Source: Paracoccaceae bacterium
Lineage (GTDB): Bacteria > Pseudomonadota > Alphaproteobacteria > Rhodobacterales > Rhodobacteraceae
Length of the DNA: 5,399 nucleotides
Direction of reading: 5' to 3'
Assembly: GCA_009922885.1 (NCBI GenBank)
Contig: RFUP01000178.1
Span: 1 to 5,399 of the forward strand
Shown in pieces: positions 1 through 5,399 of this stretch. Both the position numbers and the translations under genes were made by a program. Positions within the stretch are counted from its first letter, which is position 1; the number at the start of each line of letters is the position of its first letter. The notes under the pieces were generated by a model. That model was given only the letters and a program-made list of their open reading frames with translations. It was not told the origin of the DNA and made no database searches.

Positions 1-282
1 AACACCGACAAGCTGCAGGTCGCAACGATGTCTGGCGTGATCCCGACCACGGACTCCATCGCCAAGGGTGAATATCCGGTGTCGCGTCCGCTGTTCTTCT
101 ACGTGAAGAAAGCGCATATCGGTGTGATCCCCGGCCTGAAAGAGTATGTTGAGTTCTTCGTTGCTGATGAAGTGGCTGGCGCGGAAGGCCCGCTCGCGGC
201 TTACGGCCTCGTGGCTGACCCGGAGCTGGCGGCAACGCAAGCGGCTGTGGCTGAAGAAAAGACCCTCGGCTCGAATATGTAA
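1..282 (+). CDS. pstS: Phosphate ABC transporter substrate-binding protein PstS (C-terminal part, 5' truncated)
   Basis: The reading frame is open from base 1 to a TAA at 280-282 and gives the last 93 residues; the start, signal peptide and N-terminal lobe lie off the left edge. PstS is the periplasmic protein that captures inorganic phosphate and hands it to the PstC-PstA channel. The visible part has the pattern typical of the C-terminal half of this family: a SGVIPTTDSIAKGEYPVSRP stretch, then LFFYVKK, then a helix ending in a YGLVADPE-like segment close to the C-terminus. The identification rests on this pattern and on position, directly upstream of pstC, pstA and pstB. An internal ATG at 28 is in frame, but it falls inside the conserved domain and is not the start. 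The gene is probably under Pho-box control upstream of the window, which cannot be seen here. Confidence 0.93.
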   Translation, partial: NTDKLQVATMSGVIPTTDSIAKGEYPVSRPLFFYVKKAHIGVIPGLKEYVEFFVADEVAGAEGPLAAYGLVADPELAATQAAVAEEKTLGSNM

Positions 283-289
283 TGCAAAA

Positions 290-316
290 GCGGGGGGCCG
301 CGTGGCGGCCTCCCGC
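290..316 (+). terminator. GC-rich intercistronic hairpin between pstS and pstC (attenuator or mRNA 3'-end stabiliser)
   Basis: Bases 290-300 (GCGGGGGGCCG) pair with 306-316 (CGGCCTCCCGC) to give an 11-bp stem with one G-T wobble and a 5-base loop (CGTGG). It starts 7 bases after the pstS stop. The sequence after it (GCTTCTTC) has only a short, broken T-rich run, so it would be a weak intrinsic terminator at best. Such hairpins after binding-protein genes of ABC operons commonly protect the upstream mRNA or cause partial termination, giving more binding protein than permease. The stem is seen directly; the function is inferred. Confidence 0.6.
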
Positions 317-330
317 GCTTCTTCAGACGC

Positions 331-334
331 GGAG
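331..334 (+). promoter_or_regulatory. Ribosome binding site of pstC
   Basis: GGAG lies 5 bases before the ATG at 340 and supports that start. It sits just outside the 3' arm of the pstS-pstC hairpin, so the hairpin itself does not hide it. Confidence 0.6.
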
Positions 335-339
335 TTCCT

Positions 340-1710
340 ATGCCCTTGTCTTGGATCGTTCTAGGCCTGCTCGCATTCGCGATGGCAGGCTTCTTTCTGG
401 GGCGGGCGCGAGCGACCCGTGCTGTTCAGGGGGATGCGCGAAAATTGCATTCCCTGCCGTTTTATTACGGCGCGCATGTTTTCTTGATGACTTTCGTCTC
501 GGCCTTCGGGCTTTTGGTTTTTTGGATGGCCGCACAGCCTTCTGTCATCGGATGGTGGATTGGTGCCGGGTTGGAAGGGGAGCCGGGGGCGATCACACTC
601 CAGCTTTCGGAGATCAAACGGGGGGCGGCCCAGCTTCTCGAGACCGGAACTTCGCCTTATGATGCGGCCTCGGTGGTTGGGGCTGGTGCGGTGCGCTATG
701 CGGGGATGGTTCAGGCGGGCCATCTGTTTATGGTGGTTGCTGTGGTGCTCGTCGCGCTGGGCGGTTTTTTCGTCTCGCTGCGGCAGGTTTCTGGCGAATT
801 TCGCGCGCGGAATTCGGTGGAAGCGAGCGTGCGGGGGCTGTTGATCGGGGCATCGCTGATCGCAATCCTGACAACAGTGGGGATCTTCCTTGCGCTCATT
901 TTCAACACGATTGAGTTCTTCCGTATCTACCCTGCAAGCCAGTTCCTGTTCGGCACAGTCTGGCAGCCGTCTTCGGGTGGCGGGGCGATGCAACCCTTGG
1001 GCCTTCTACCGCTTTTGTGGGGCACGCTTTTCATCTCGGCAATTGCGCTTGCTGTGGCGGTTCCGATCGGGCTTTTCGCGGCCATCTATTTGGCGGAATA
1101 CGCGACACCGCGTTTCCGCAATACGGTGAAGCCGCTTTTGGAAGTTCTCGCTGGGATCCCCTCGATTGTTTACGGACTTTTTGCGCTGCTGACCGTTGGG
1201 CCGATGCTCTTGAAGGTGTTCGGCTCTGGCGGGTTGGGTTGGATGCAGGGCGCGTCTTCGGTGATGACGGCGGGGCTTGTTATGGGCATCATGCTTATTC
1301 CCTTCGTCTCCTCGCTGTCGGACGACATTATCAACGCGGTTCCTCAAGCGCTGCGTGACGGGTCTTATGGCCTAGGTGCGACGCGCTCGGAAACGATCCG
1401 GCAGGTGGTGCTGCCTGCGGCGCTGCCCGGGATTGTGGGCGCGATCATTCTGGCGGCTTCGCGTGCGATCGGCGAGACGATGCTCGTCGTGTTCGGGGCA
1501 GGGGCGGCTGGGCGGCTTTCGGCCAATCCGTTCGAGGCGATGACAACCGTGACCGCCAAGATCGTGAGCCAGCTGACGGGTGACAGCGATTTCACCCAAC
1601 CTGAAGTGCTGGTGGCTTACGCGCTCGGCACAACACTTTTCCTCGTCACGCTGGGGCTCAACTTGCTGGCCCAGAAAATTGTGGCGAAATACCGGGAGCA
1701 ATACACATGA
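340..1710 (+). CDS. pstC: Phosphate ABC transporter permease PstC, long alphaproteobacterial form
   Basis: This 456-residue inner-membrane protein forms the phosphate channel together with PstA. It is well over 100 residues longer than the enterobacterial PstC. The extra part is N-terminal (about residues 1-210, resembling the PstC_N region): hydrophobic segments near 3-20, 44-64, 125-146 and 165-189, and a conserved-looking LHSLPFYYG stretch at 37-44. The usual permease core follows, with membrane segments near 225-252, 268-290, 307-327, 358-385 and 424-445. The cytoplasmic coupling (EAA) loop that contacts PstB is at about 334-365 (QALRDGSYGLGATRSETIRQ and the following VLPAALPGI). The RAIGET motif at 375-380 keeps an arginine and a glutamate of the kind reported as important in E. 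coli PstC. The ATG is supported by GGAG at 331-334. The stop overlaps the pstA start (ATGA), so translation is probably coupled. Confidence 0.96.
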   Translation: MPLSWIVLGLLAFAMAGFFLGRARATRAVQGDARKLHSLPFYYGAHVFLMTFVSAFGLLVFWMAAQPSVIGWWIGAGLEGEPGAITLQLSEIKRGAAQLLETGTSPYDAASVVGAGAVRYAGMVQAGHLFMVVAVVLVALGGFFVSLRQVSGEFRARNSVEASVRGLLIGASLIAILTTVGIFLALIFNTIEFFRIYPASQFLFGTVWQPSSGGGAMQPLGLLPLLWGTLFISAIALAVAVPIGLFAAIYLAEYATPRFRNTVKPLLEVLAGIPSIVYGLFALLTVGPMLLKVFGSGGLGWMQGASSVMTAGLVMGIMLIPFVSSLSDDIINAVPQALRDGSYGLGATRSETIRQVVLPAALPGIVGAIILAASRAIGETMLVVFGAGAAGRLSANPFEAMTTVTAKIVSQLTGDSDFTQPEVLVAYALGTTLFLVTLGLNLLAQKIVAKYREQYT

Positions 1711-3038
1711 GCGGCGTGCCCCAGAAACGTTCCCTTTTGGTGGCCGACAGCCAGCTAACGAAGCGCAACGCTGCCGAAAGCCGTTTCAAGATCTATGGTT
1801 TGGCTGCGATTGGCGCAGGGCTGTTCTTCCTTGTGGTGCTGTTGTCGCAGATCGTGATGAACGGTGCGCCTGCGTTTTTCCAGACGCAAATCACTGTGCC
1901 GTTGACCCTTGATCCTGCTGCTGTGGCGAAAGCGGAAAAGAGCATGATGAAGACCGCAGGCTATCGCGGAATGCTGGAGGAAGCGCTCTGGAACGAAGTT
2001 GAGCGGGGCGGGATCGAAACACAGCTGAAATCCCCTAAAGAACTTCGGGAAATGATCTCGGCGGGTGCTCCGGGTAACTTGCGGGAATTCGCGCTGGCCG
2101 ATGAGGGCAATCAAGGCACCGAAGTGCGCTATACGTTTGCCGCATCGAGCCGGGTGGATGGCTATCTGAAAGGCCGCGTGACGCGGGAAGGCTCGAAAGA
2201 CGATAAGGGTATCCGCCCAGAACATTTCGATCTGATCGATGCGCTGGTGGCTGTTGGCGTCGTCGAGACACGGTTTAACCTCACTTTCATAACGGGAAGT
2301 GATGCTTCGGATGTTCGGCCAGAACAATCCGGTATGGGTCAATCGATGCTGGGCTCGCTGGCCATGATGTTTGTGGTCTTGGGTGTGTGTTTACCGATCT
2401 CGGTTGCGGCGGCGATTTATCTTGAGGAATTCGCGCCAAAGAACCGTTTCACGGATTTCATCGAGATCAATATCTCGAACCTCGCGGCGGTGCCTTCGAT
2501 CGTGTTCGGTATCCTCGCGCTGGCAGCCTTCATCCAATTCGGTGGCGGCAAACTGGAAATCGAAGCCCTGCGCGCCTCGGCGCCGCTGGTTGGGGGGCTT
2601 GCGCTTTCGCTGATGACCCTGCCGACGATCATCATCGCCACGCGGGCCGCACTAAAAGCAGTGCCGCTGTCGATCCGGGAAGCGGCGCTGGGTGTCGGGG
2701 CATCGCGGATGCAGTCGGTTCTGCATCATGTCTTGCCCTTGGCAATGCCGGGTATTCTGACCGGGACGATCATTGGTTTGGCTGCGGCCCTTGGTGAAAC
2801 CGCACCGCTTCTGCTGATTGGCATGGTGGCCTTCGTGCAAACCGATATCGCCAGTATCGGCGATTTCTTCACTGCTCCGAACGTGGGCATGCCGGCACAG
2901 ATCTATATCTGGGCGCAGCGTGCGGATGGGGCATGGTATGAGCGGGCTTGGGGTGGCATCATCCTTCTGCTCGTGTTCCTCGTGGCGATGAATGCCATCG
3001 CTATCTTCCTGCGCCGCCGCTTCGAGCGCCGCTGGTAA
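1707..3038 (+). CDS. pstA: Phosphate ABC transporter permease PstA, long form with large periplasmic insert
   Basis: This 443-residue protein is the second membrane subunit of the phosphate channel. It is about 150 residues longer than E. coli PstA. A first membrane segment lies at about 30-52. A mostly hydrophilic region follows at about 53-210 (DUF3333-like in position), probably periplasmic. The permease core then has membrane segments near 212-238, 257-277, 292-312, 345-375 and 415-435. The EAA coupling loop is at about 319-350 (VPLSIREAALGVGASRMQSV, then LPLAMPGI). The core motif ALGETAPLLLIG lies at 361-372; the arginine found just before this motif in enterobacterial PstA is an alanine here (residue 360). 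The start overlaps the pstC stop by four bases and has GGGAG at 1694-1698, 8 bases upstream. The C-terminal tail is strongly basic (RRRFERRW), consistent with a cytoplasmic end. Confidence 0.96.
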   Translation: MSGVPQKRSLLVADSQLTKRNAAESRFKIYGLAAIGAGLFFLVVLLSQIVMNGAPAFFQTQITVPLTLDPAAVAKAEKSMMKTAGYRGMLEEALWNEVERGGIETQLKSPKELREMISAGAPGNLREFALADEGNQGTEVRYTFAASSRVDGYLKGRVTREGSKDDKGIRPEHFDLIDALVAVGVVETRFNLTFITGSDASDVRPEQSGMGQSMLGSLAMMFVVLGVCLPISVAAAIYLEEFAPKNRFTDFIEINISNLAAVPSIVFGILALAAFIQFGGGKLEIEALRASAPLVGGLALSLMTLPTIIIATRAALKAVPLSIREAALGVGASRMQSVLHHVLPLAMPGILTGTIIGLAAALGETAPLLLIGMVAFVQTDIASIGDFFTAPNVGMPAQIYIWAQRADGAWYERAWGGIILLLVFLVAMNAIAIFLRRRFERRW

Positions 3039-3056
3039 TCCTGAATAGGAAACCCG

Positions 3057-3854
3057 ATGTTCGACGCGAAGATTTCGGAGACGACAGTGACCCAGAACGA
3101 CATCAAGATCGCGGCCCGCAAGGTGCAGGTCTATTACGGCGAAGCGCATGCGATCAAAGACGTGTCTGTTGATATCCTCGACAAGACCGTGACCGCCTTT
3201 ATCGGCCCTTCGGGCTGCGGGAAGTCGACTTTCCTGCGTTGCATCAATCGCATGAACGACACGATCCCGATCTGCCGAGTTGAAGGCGATATCCTGCTCG
3301 ATGGCGAGGATATCTATGACAAACGCGTGGATCCGGTGAACCTTCGGGCGCGGGTGGGGATGGTGTTCCAGAAGCCGAACCCCTTCCCGAAGTCGATCTA
3401 CGACAACGTGGCGTATGGACCGCGCATCCACGGGCTGGCGCGCACGAAGGCGGATCTTGACGAGATTGTCGAGCGCGCGCTGCGGCGCGGGGCGATCTGG
3501 GAAGAGGTAAAGGATCGTTTGCACCAGCCGGGCACCGGGCTGTCCGGCGGCCAGCAGCAGCGCTTGTGCATCGCGCGTGCCGTGGCAACGGAACCGGAAG
3601 TGCTTTTGATGGACGAGCCTTGCTCGGCTCTGGACCCGATTGCGACAGCGCAGGTTGAAGAGTTGATCGACGAGTTGCGCCAGAGCTATTCGGTGGTGAT
3701 CGTGACCCACTCGATGCAGCAGGCGGCGCGGGTGAGCCAGAAGACGGCCTTCTTCCATTTGGGTAATCTGGTGGAATATGGCGATACCGAGCAGATCTTC
3801 ACCAATCCGGTCGATCCACGCACTGAAAGCTACATCACCGGCCGGATCGGCTGA
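3057..3854 (+). CDS. pstB: Phosphate ABC transporter ATP-binding protein PstB
   Basis: This 265-residue protein is the cytoplasmic ATPase that drives phosphate import; two copies would dock onto the EAA loops of PstC and PstA. All ABC motifs are present: Walker A GPSGCGKST at 50-58, Q-loop glutamine 105 in VFQKPNPFP, signature LSGGQQQRL at 162-170, Walker B VLLMDEP at 182-188 with catalytic Glu187, D-loop SALD at 190-193, and H-loop His218 in VTHSM. The LRCINRMND stretch after Walker A and the NPFPKSIYDNVAYGPR stretch are characteristic of PstB rather than of other ABC ATPases. Length is normal for the family. The start has AGGAAA at 3047-3052, 4 bases upstream. The gap to pstA is 18 bases and to phoU 10 bases, consistent with one transcript. 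Confidence 0.98.
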   Translation: MFDAKISETTVTQNDIKIAARKVQVYYGEAHAIKDVSVDILDKTVTAFIGPSGCGKSTFLRCINRMNDTIPICRVEGDILLDGEDIYDKRVDPVNLRARVGMVFQKPNPFPKSIYDNVAYGPRIHGLARTKADLDEIVERALRRGAIWEEVKDRLHQPGTGLSGGQQQRLCIARAVATEPEVLLMDEPCSALDPIATAQVEELIDELRQSYSVVIVTHSMQQAARVSQKTAFFHLGNLVEYGDTEQIFTNPVDPRTESYITGRIG

Positions 3855-3859
3855 GGGAG
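3854..3859 (+). promoter_or_regulatory. Ribosome binding site that sets the phoU start
   Basis: AGGGAG lies 5 bases before the ATG at 3865 and overlaps the last base of the pstB stop codon. It decides the phoU start at 3865 over the in-frame ATG at 3778, which lies inside pstB without a comparable site. Confidence 0.7.
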
Positions 3860-3864
3860 TTACC

Positions 3865-4590
3865 ATGTCCAAAGAGCATATCGTTTCCGCTTTCGACCGC
3901 GACCTCGAAGCCATTCAAGCCCAGATCATCCGCATGGGCGGACTTGTGGAAGAAGGCATTCTGGAGGCCGCACGGTCTTTGGATGAGCGCGATGTAGAGC
4001 GGGCGCAGGCCGTACGGCAGGCGGATCGCGCTGTTGATGAACTGGAAGAAATCATCAACGACAAATGTGCCCGTCTGATCGCGCTGCGCGCCCCGACGGC
4101 GATTGACCTGCGCGTGGTGCTTTCAGTGATGAAAGTCGCCGGAAACCTCGAACGGATCGGGGACTATGCCAAGAACATGGCCAAGCGCACGGGCGTTCTG
4201 GCCGAACTGCCGCCGATCAATGGGGCCCATGCCTCGCTTCGGCGGATGGCTCGCGAAGTACAGCTTCTTTTGAAGGACGCGATTGACGCTTTCATCCAGC
4301 GCGATGCGGACTTGGCGAAAGACGTGATCCGGCGGGACCACGATATCGATCAGATGTATAATGCGCTGTTTCGCGAATTCCTGACCTTCATGATGGAAGA
4401 TCCGCGCAATATCACGCCCTGCATGCATCTGCATTTCATCGCCAAGAACACCGAGCGGATGGGCGATCATGTGACGGCGATTGCCGAGCAAGTGGTTTAC
4501 CTTGTGACGGGCGAGCGCCCTGATGAAAACCGCCCCAAAGCTGATGCGACATCGACCGATGCCGCGCTTGGGCAGGTGCAAAAGGACTAA
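3865..4590 (+). CDS. phoU: Phosphate signalling complex regulator PhoU
   Basis: This 241-residue, all-helical cytoplasmic protein links the Pst transporter to the PhoR kinase and keeps the Pho regulon off when phosphate is plentiful. It shows the two PhoU repeats, each with the signature helix carrying an ExxxD metal-binding pattern: ERIGDYAKN at 96-104 and ERMGDHVT at 197-204. Each is preceded by a matching segment (LRVVLSVMKVAGNL and HLHFIAKNT). The N-terminal helix begins with HIVSAFDRDLEAIQ, as is common in alphaproteobacterial homologues. Length is normal. About 25 residues at the C-terminus (ERPDENRPKADATSTDAALG onward) are polar and probably disordered. The chosen ATG has a good ribosome binding site; a start at 3778 would add 29 residues encoded by an overlap with pstB and is unlikely. 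Confidence 0.97.
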   Translation: MSKEHIVSAFDRDLEAIQAQIIRMGGLVEEGILEAARSLDERDVERAQAVRQADRAVDELEEIINDKCARLIALRAPTAIDLRVVLSVMKVAGNLERIGDYAKNMAKRTGVLAELPPINGAHASLRRMAREVQLLLKDAIDAFIQRDADLAKDVIRRDHDIDQMYNALFREFLTFMMEDPRNITPCMHLHFIAKNTERMGDHVTAIAEQVVYLVTGERPDENRPKADATSTDAALGQVQKD

Positions 4591-4593
4591 GAG

Positions 4594-5283
4594 ATGGCTG
4601 GACTGGTTCCCAAAGTACTGCTGATCGAGGATGAACCCTCTCAGCGGGCTCTTCTCGCGTATAATCTGCAAGCCGAAGGGTTTGAGGTTGTGGAAGCGGG
4701 AGATGGTGAGGAAGGGCTTCTGCTGGTCGAGGAAGAGGCGCCAGATTTGATCCTTCTCGATTGGATGTTGCCGGGGCTTTCGGGCATCGAAGTGTGTCGG
4801 CGCTTGAAGACGCGGACAGAAACGCGTGCTTTGCCGGTGATCATGCTCTCGGCGCGGTCAGAAGAGGTGGACCGCGTGCGTGGCCTCGAAACCGGGGCGG
4901 ATGATTATATGGTAAAGCCGTATTCGCTGGCCGAATTGATGGCCCGTGCACGGGCGCATCTGCGCCGGTCTCGGCCTGTCACGGTGGGCGAGCGGCTGGA
5001 ATGGCAGGATATCGTGCTCGATGCCGAAACCCATCGCGTTACGCGCGGCGAGGCGATGCTGAAACTGGGGCCGACAGAGTTCCGCTTGCTTACGACCTTC
5101 ATGGAGCGCCCCGGGCGGGTGTGGAGCCGAGAGCAGCTTTTGGACCGGGTCTGGGGGCGCGACATCTATGTGGATACGCGGACGGTCGACGTGCATGTGG
5201 GGCGCTTGCGGAAGGCGCTAACGGTTCACGGGCACGAAGACCCGATCCGCACGGTGCGCGGTGCGGGTTACGCGCTGGGCTGA
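4594..5283 (+). CDS. phoB: Phosphate regulon response regulator PhoB (OmpR/PhoB family)
   Basis: This 229-residue two-component response regulator is expected to be phosphorylated by PhoR under phosphate limitation and then to bind Pho boxes and activate genes, including pstS upstream. The receiver domain spans about 7-122, with acidic pair Glu12-Asp13, phosphoacceptor Asp56 (in LILLDWMLPG), switch Ser86 and Lys108 in the KPYS motif. The winged-helix DNA-binding domain spans about 130-228, with LGPTEFRLL at 158-166, the recognition-helix region RTVDVHVGRLRKAL at 196-209, and the C-terminal RTVRGAGYAL hairpin. No catalytic residue is missing. The start lies 3 bases after the phoU stop, and its likely ribosome binding site (AAAGGA, 4581-4586) is inside the phoU 3' end, suggesting coupled translation. 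The symbol rests on domain type plus position at the end of the pst-phoU operon. No histidine kinase gene follows it. Confidence 0.95.
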   Translation: MAGLVPKVLLIEDEPSQRALLAYNLQAEGFEVVEAGDGEEGLLLVEEEAPDLILLDWMLPGLSGIEVCRRLKTRTETRALPVIMLSARSEEVDRVRGLETGADDYMVKPYSLAELMARARAHLRRSRPVTVGERLEWQDIVLDAETHRVTRGEAMLKLGPTEFRLLTTFMERPGRVWSREQLLDRVWGRDIYVDTRTVDVHVGRLRKALTVHGHEDPIRTVRGAGYALG

Positions 5284-5293
5284 GTGTTAGCCC
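5277..5293. terminator. Small hairpin spanning the convergent stop codons (possible weak bidirectional terminator)
   Basis: GGGCTGA at 5277-5283 pairs with TTAGCCC at 5287-5293 (one G-T wobble) around a GTG loop. It covers both the phoB stop (TGA, 5281-5283) and the stop of the convergent gene (TTA on the plus strand, 5287-5289). There is no T-run on either side, so intrinsic termination is doubtful. The symmetric position between convergent genes is the main reason to list it. Confidence 0.35.
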
Positions 5294-5399
5294 TCGCCCA
5301 TCCGCTTGATGGCTTCGAACATGAATTCGGCGCGCTGCCAATCCTCGGCATCGTCGATATCCTGAACGCGGTATTTCGGCAGGACTACGGCGGCAGATT
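5287..5399 (-). CDS. Probable nucleotide-sugar cytidylyltransferase (NeuA/PseF-like), C-terminal end only
   Basis: The minus strand is open from the right edge to a TAA at 5289-5287 and gives 36 complete codons; the start and catalytic part lie beyond the window. The visible peptide contains LPKYRVQDIDDAEDWQRAEF followed by MFEAIKR. The RVQDIDxxEDWxxAE pattern is what I recognise as the usual C-terminus of acylneuraminate or pseudaminic acid cytidylyltransferases, which activate nonulosonic acids with CTP for surface or flagellin glycosylation. The tail alone cannot tell NeuA from PseF, so no symbol is given. The gene is convergent with phoB, with only 3 bases between stops, and is unlikely to belong to the phosphate operon. 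The frame being coding is well supported by the motif; the exact function is less sure. Confidence 0.7.
   Translation of the reverse strand, partial: SAAVVLPKYRVQDIDDAEDWQRAEFMFEAIKRMGEG

Noticed and set aside
542..548. CTGTCAT, a match to a Pho-box half site, inside pstC.
   Set aside because: No second half site occurs at the expected 11-base repeat spacing, and it lies within coding sequence far from a gene start.
361..993. A 210-residue minus-strand frame inside pstC.
   Set aside because: The composition is rich in Arg, His and Pro and shows no family resemblance, while the plus strand encodes a clear membrane permease.
1755..2342. A 195-residue minus-strand frame opposite the periplasmic insert of pstA.
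   Set aside because: The plus-strand frame continues from the first membrane segment into the permease core without a break, and the minus-strand product has no recognisable motif.
3778..3864. Upstream in-frame ATG that would lengthen PhoU by 29 residues.
   Set aside because: It overlaps the conserved C-terminus of pstB and lacks a good ribosome binding site. The ATG at 3865 has AGGGAG at the right distance and gives the usual PhoU length.
2652..3914. A 420-residue open frame on the minus strand across pstA, pstB and the start of phoU.
   Set aside because: It lies antisense to fully convincing genes, crosses several gene boundaries, and its product is rich in Arg, His and Asp with no recognisable domain. 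It is a by-product of GC-rich codon bias.
4976..4982. CTGTCAC, a Pho-box-like half site, inside phoB.
   Set aside because: It is single, in coding sequence between the two PhoB domains, and has no repeat at the expected spacing.

Overview
This window is a nearly complete high-affinity phosphate uptake and phosphate-signalling operon of the alphaproteobacterial type. It reads left to right as pstS (3' end only), pstC, pstA, pstB, phoU and phoB. A further gene on the opposite strand runs into the right edge. The DNA is clearly GC-rich. The long PstC and PstA forms, the gene order and the protein style point to a member of the Rhodobacterales/Rhodobacteraceae. This assignment is an inference from family resemblance; no rRNA or other marker gene is present to confirm it.

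Layout: bases 1-282 encode the last 93 residues of the periplasmic phosphate-binding protein PstS. A 57-base gap contains a strong GC-rich hairpin (290-316) and then the pstC ribosome binding site. pstC (340-1710) and pstA (1707-3038) overlap by ATGA and encode the two membrane permeases. pstB (3057-3854) encodes the ATPase. phoU (3865-4590) and phoB (4594-5283) follow with gaps of 10 and 3 bases. All genes on this strand look co-transcribed, and no internal promoter or Pho box is convincing. The phoB stop is 3 bases from the stop of a convergent gene (5287-5399, minus strand). The 36 visible residues of that gene resemble the C-terminus of a CMP-sugar synthetase of the NeuA/PseF type. A small hairpin spans both stop codons. 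No stretch without a gene exceeds 300 bases.

How the parts work together: PstS binds phosphate in the periplasm and delivers it to the PstC-PstA channel. Two PstB subunits power transport by ATP hydrolysis. PhoU couples the transporter state to the sensor kinase PhoR, and the kinase controls PhoB, the DNA-binding activator of the Pho regulon. phoR is not in this window; in relatives it often lies upstream of pstS, so it may be just off the left edge.

I see no previously undescribed system here. The points worth a second look are the pstS-pstC hairpin, the extra N-terminal/periplasmic parts of PstC and PstA, an alanine in PstA where the enterobacterial protein has an arginine before GET, and the unlisted convergent sugar-nucleotide gene at the right edge.
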